From Bacteroidales bacterium (GTDB lineage Bacteria; Bacteroidota; Bacteroidia; Bacteroidales; UBA932), in contig JAHDRO010000230.1 of NCBI GenBank assembly GCA_018433265.1, forward strand, positions 1-5,911: a DNA stretch of 5,911 bases, read 5' to 3'. Under the pieces are notes generated by a model. It was not told where the DNA came from and did not search any database. It saw nothing but the letters and a program-made list of their open reading frames with translations. The translations under genes were made by a program, and so were the position numbers. The stretch's first letter is position 1. Every line of letters starts with the position of its first letter. Of the stretch, positions 4,213-5,911 are shown in pieces.

Positions 4213-5484
4213 ATGAAGCGATTCTATCTAATTCTTAGTCTTGCAGTTCTGCTTATTCCACAATTATTATTGTCTCAAACCACAAAAGAAGAGTTTCTAA
4301 GTAATATCAAGTATGCAAGTGGCATTTACCAACCTTACGACTACGTTAAAACAGCCAAGACACCTGCTCCAAAAGATTATGCCCCTTTTTACATAAGTCA
4401 CTATGGAAGACATGGTTCAAGATGGATTCAATCTCAAGAAACATATGAATACCCTCGTTCCATACTTGCCAAAGCACACAACGATAGCAAATTGACTCAG
4501 CTTGGAGAAAGTGTATACCAAAGAATTAATACAGCCGCACAAGATGCTTGGAAAAGATATGGAGATCTTTCACAACTTGGTGCTAAAGAACACAGAGCAA
4601 TAGCAGAGAGGATGTTTGACTCTTTCCCTGAAGTTTTTTCAACACAAAATGGTAAAAAATGCACAATATACAGTCGTTCTACAGTTGTACCGAGATGTAT
4701 TCTGAGCATGGCTGCCAATAACGAAAAGCTTAAGGAATTCAATCCACAAATTGAAACAATAAGAGAAGCATCTGACAGAAATTACTATTTAAACAACCGT
4801 TATACTCAAGTATACAGAGATTCCATTTCAAAAATTGTCAACAATTTTCTTCTCAAGCATGTTAATTTTGACACATTTCTTAATTCATTGTTTAATGATA
4901 TGACCTATGCTCATAATGTTGTGGACAATCCTGTTACATTTATGAGAAATATTCACCTTATAGCTACAGATATTCCATGCGTTGACGACCTTGATTTTAC
5001 CCTCTTTGACATTTTTACAAAAGACGAGCTTTTTTATCTCTGGCAGGCAAACAATATGTCTACATACTATGCATGTGGCCCTTCAAACGTAAATGGCAAA
5101 GTAGCAAAAGACAGTTCCAAACTGCTTCTCAAAGATATACTCGACTGTGCCGAAAAAGCCATAAAAGGGCATGGTGTATCTGCTGATCTGAGATTTGGAC
5201 ACGATTCTTATATTATTCCGCTACTTGCTCTTATGGATATAGAAGGCATGAATGTAGCCACAGATGATCCTGAAAAAATCAGCGAAGTATGGAGTGACTT
5301 TAAGGTAAGTCCCATGGGAGCAAATCTGCAAATTATATTTTACAGAAGCAGTAAGAATCCGGAAATCCTGGTTAAAATCCTTCACTGCGAAAAAGAAGTT
5401 AAGATACCTTTAAAAAGTGATATTGCTCCTTATTACCGATGGAGCGACTTCAAAAAATATTATACCACCAAACTTGCCAATTAA
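4213..5484 (+). CDS. Secreted histidine acid phosphatase (phytase/MINPP-like)
   Basis: The 423-residue product starts with a signal peptide (K2-R3, hydrophobic 4-20, likely cleavage near LLLS-Q at 21/22), so it acts in the periplasm or at the surface. YISHYGRHGSRW at 60-71 contains the RHGxR motif of histidine acid phosphatases, with H67 the phosphorylated nucleophile and R66 and R70 binding phosphate. YSRSTVVPRC at 153-162 carries the further conserved R-S-T segment. RFGHD at 327-331 supplies the second histidine and the proton donor D331. The family hydrolyses phosphomonoesters, including inositol phosphates; the substrate is not fixed by the sequence. Bacteroides inositol-polyphosphate phosphatases share the N-terminal PYISHYGRHGSR-type region, but many use HAE rather than HD. 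It is full length with no break. It is divergent from the membrane/regulator operon and 53 bases before a symporter gene, possibly co-transcribed. Confidence 0.9.
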   Translation: MKRFYLILSLAVLLIPQLLLSQTTKEEFLSNIKYASGIYQPYDYVKTAKTPAPKDYAPFYISHYGRHGSRWIQSQETYEYPRSILAKAHNDSKLTQLGESVYQRINTAAQDAWKRYGDLSQLGAKEHRAIAERMFDSFPEVFSTQNGKKCTIYSRSTVVPRCILSMAANNEKLKEFNPQIETIREASDRNYYLNNRYTQVYRDSISKIVNNFLLKHVNFDTFLNSLFNDMTYAHNVVDNPVTFMRNIHLIATDIPCVDDLDFTLFDIFTKDELFYLWQANNMSTYYACGPSNVNGKVAKDSSKLLLKDILDCAEKAIKGHGVSADLRFGHDSYIIPLLALMDIEGMNVATDDPEKISEVWSDFKVSPMGANLQIIFYRSSKNPEILVKILHCEKEVKIPLKSDIAPYYRWSDFKKYYTTKLAN

Positions 5485-5537
5485 GATCTCTGTGACCCAA
5501 TTTATCTATTTAATTATAAAAACTTCAATCAGACTAT

Positions 5538-5911
5538 ATGGGCAAAAAAGTTAAACTCGCCTTACATTGGCAGATTTTGATAGGTATCTGTCTAGGCGTT
5601 CTGCTGGGTATTTTCGGACACGAATATACTATCTACACAAAATGGCTGGGTGACCTGTTTCTTAATGGTCTCAAGATGGTAGTTATCCCATTGGTCTTCA
5701 GCGCTCTCATTATGGGAGTTTCGAGCATTGGAGAGACTAAAGATCTTGGAAGAATTGCAGGCAAAACCCTTTTATATTATTTGTTTACAACGATAATTGC
5801 TTGTATTTTAGGTCTTTCACTTATTAATGCTTTCAGACCTGGTTTCGGAATGGAACTTAACTTAAAGGAAGAGGTTACATCAATTGCAGCTACTCAAGTA
5901 TCAATAATTGA
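5538..5911 (+). CDS. Dicarboxylate/amino acid:cation symporter (DAACS/SLC1 family), N-terminal part
   Basis: The window holds the first 124 codons; the 3' end is missing. The protein starts MGKKVKLALHWQILIG and has its first hydrophobic helix at about residues 10-26 (HWQILIGICLGVLLGI). Next come LNGLKMVVIPLVFSALIMGV (about 47-66), the very characteristic second-helix region of GltP/DctA-type carriers with its MVVIPLVF core, and SIGETKDLGRIAGKTLLYY (about 68-86), also typical of the family. A third helix follows at about 84-103. Members import glutamate, aspartate, C4-dicarboxylates or neutral amino acids with sodium or protons; the selectivity residues lie in the missing C-terminal half. The ATG at 5538 is the first in frame and gives the expected N-terminal length. 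No convincing promoter appears in the 53 bases before it, so transcription from the phosphatase promoter is possible. Confidence 0.92.
   Translation, partial: MGKKVKLALHWQILIGICLGVLLGIFGHEYTIYTKWLGDLFLNGLKMVVIPLVFSALIMGVSSIGETKDLGRIAGKTLLYYLFTTIIACILGLSLINAFRPGFGMELNLKEEVTSIAATQVSII

Noticed and set aside
4497..4742. Minus-strand 81-codon open frame inside the phosphatase gene
   Set aside because: It overlaps the catalytic domain of a full-length enzyme and has no supporting motif.

Overview
The window looks like a Bacteroidetes (Bacteroidales-type) chromosome. It is AT-rich, the clearest promoters match the phylum's -33 TTTG / -7 TAnnTTTG pattern, ribosome binding sites are weak or absent, and the protein families (DUF4153 membrane protein, RSMMERSS-type membrane protein with a winged-helix regulator, secreted histidine phosphatase with an LLLSQ signal-peptide end) are typical of that phylum. 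The organism is an inference from these traits, not a species call.

Layout. Positions 1-126 hold the 3' end of a more GC-rich plus-strand gene. Positions 127-574 carry no intact gene; they contain a decayed end of an IS3-type insertion sequence (two hairpins plus the antisense C-terminus of its transposase) and then a strong promoter. Positions 575-1877 form a tight, very AT-rich three-gene plus-strand cassette: a HEPN-like protein, an unrecognised 153-residue protein, and a SecB-like chaperone. This is the accessory part of the window and the most interesting one. Gene order, spacing and the SecB-like third gene resemble toxin-antitoxin-chaperone (TAC) modules, here with a HEPN protein in the toxin position.

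Positions 1902-4073 are a convergent minus-strand operon: a six-helix membrane protein, a MarR/ArsR-like winged-helix regulator whose GTG start overlaps the preceding stop by four bases, and a DUF4153 polytopic membrane protein. Its promoter contains a perfect palindrome over the -33 element that could be the regulator's own operator. The divergent plus-strand gene at 4213-5484 encodes an exported histidine acid phosphatase with RHGSR and GHD motifs. It is followed after 53 bases by the start of a sodium/proton-coupled dicarboxylate or amino-acid symporter that runs off the window.

The cassette therefore appears to be an island placed between ordinary chromosomal genes, next to a dead insertion sequence, with its own promoter and a possible operator. 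All functions are read from protein sequence by eye; no database search was run.
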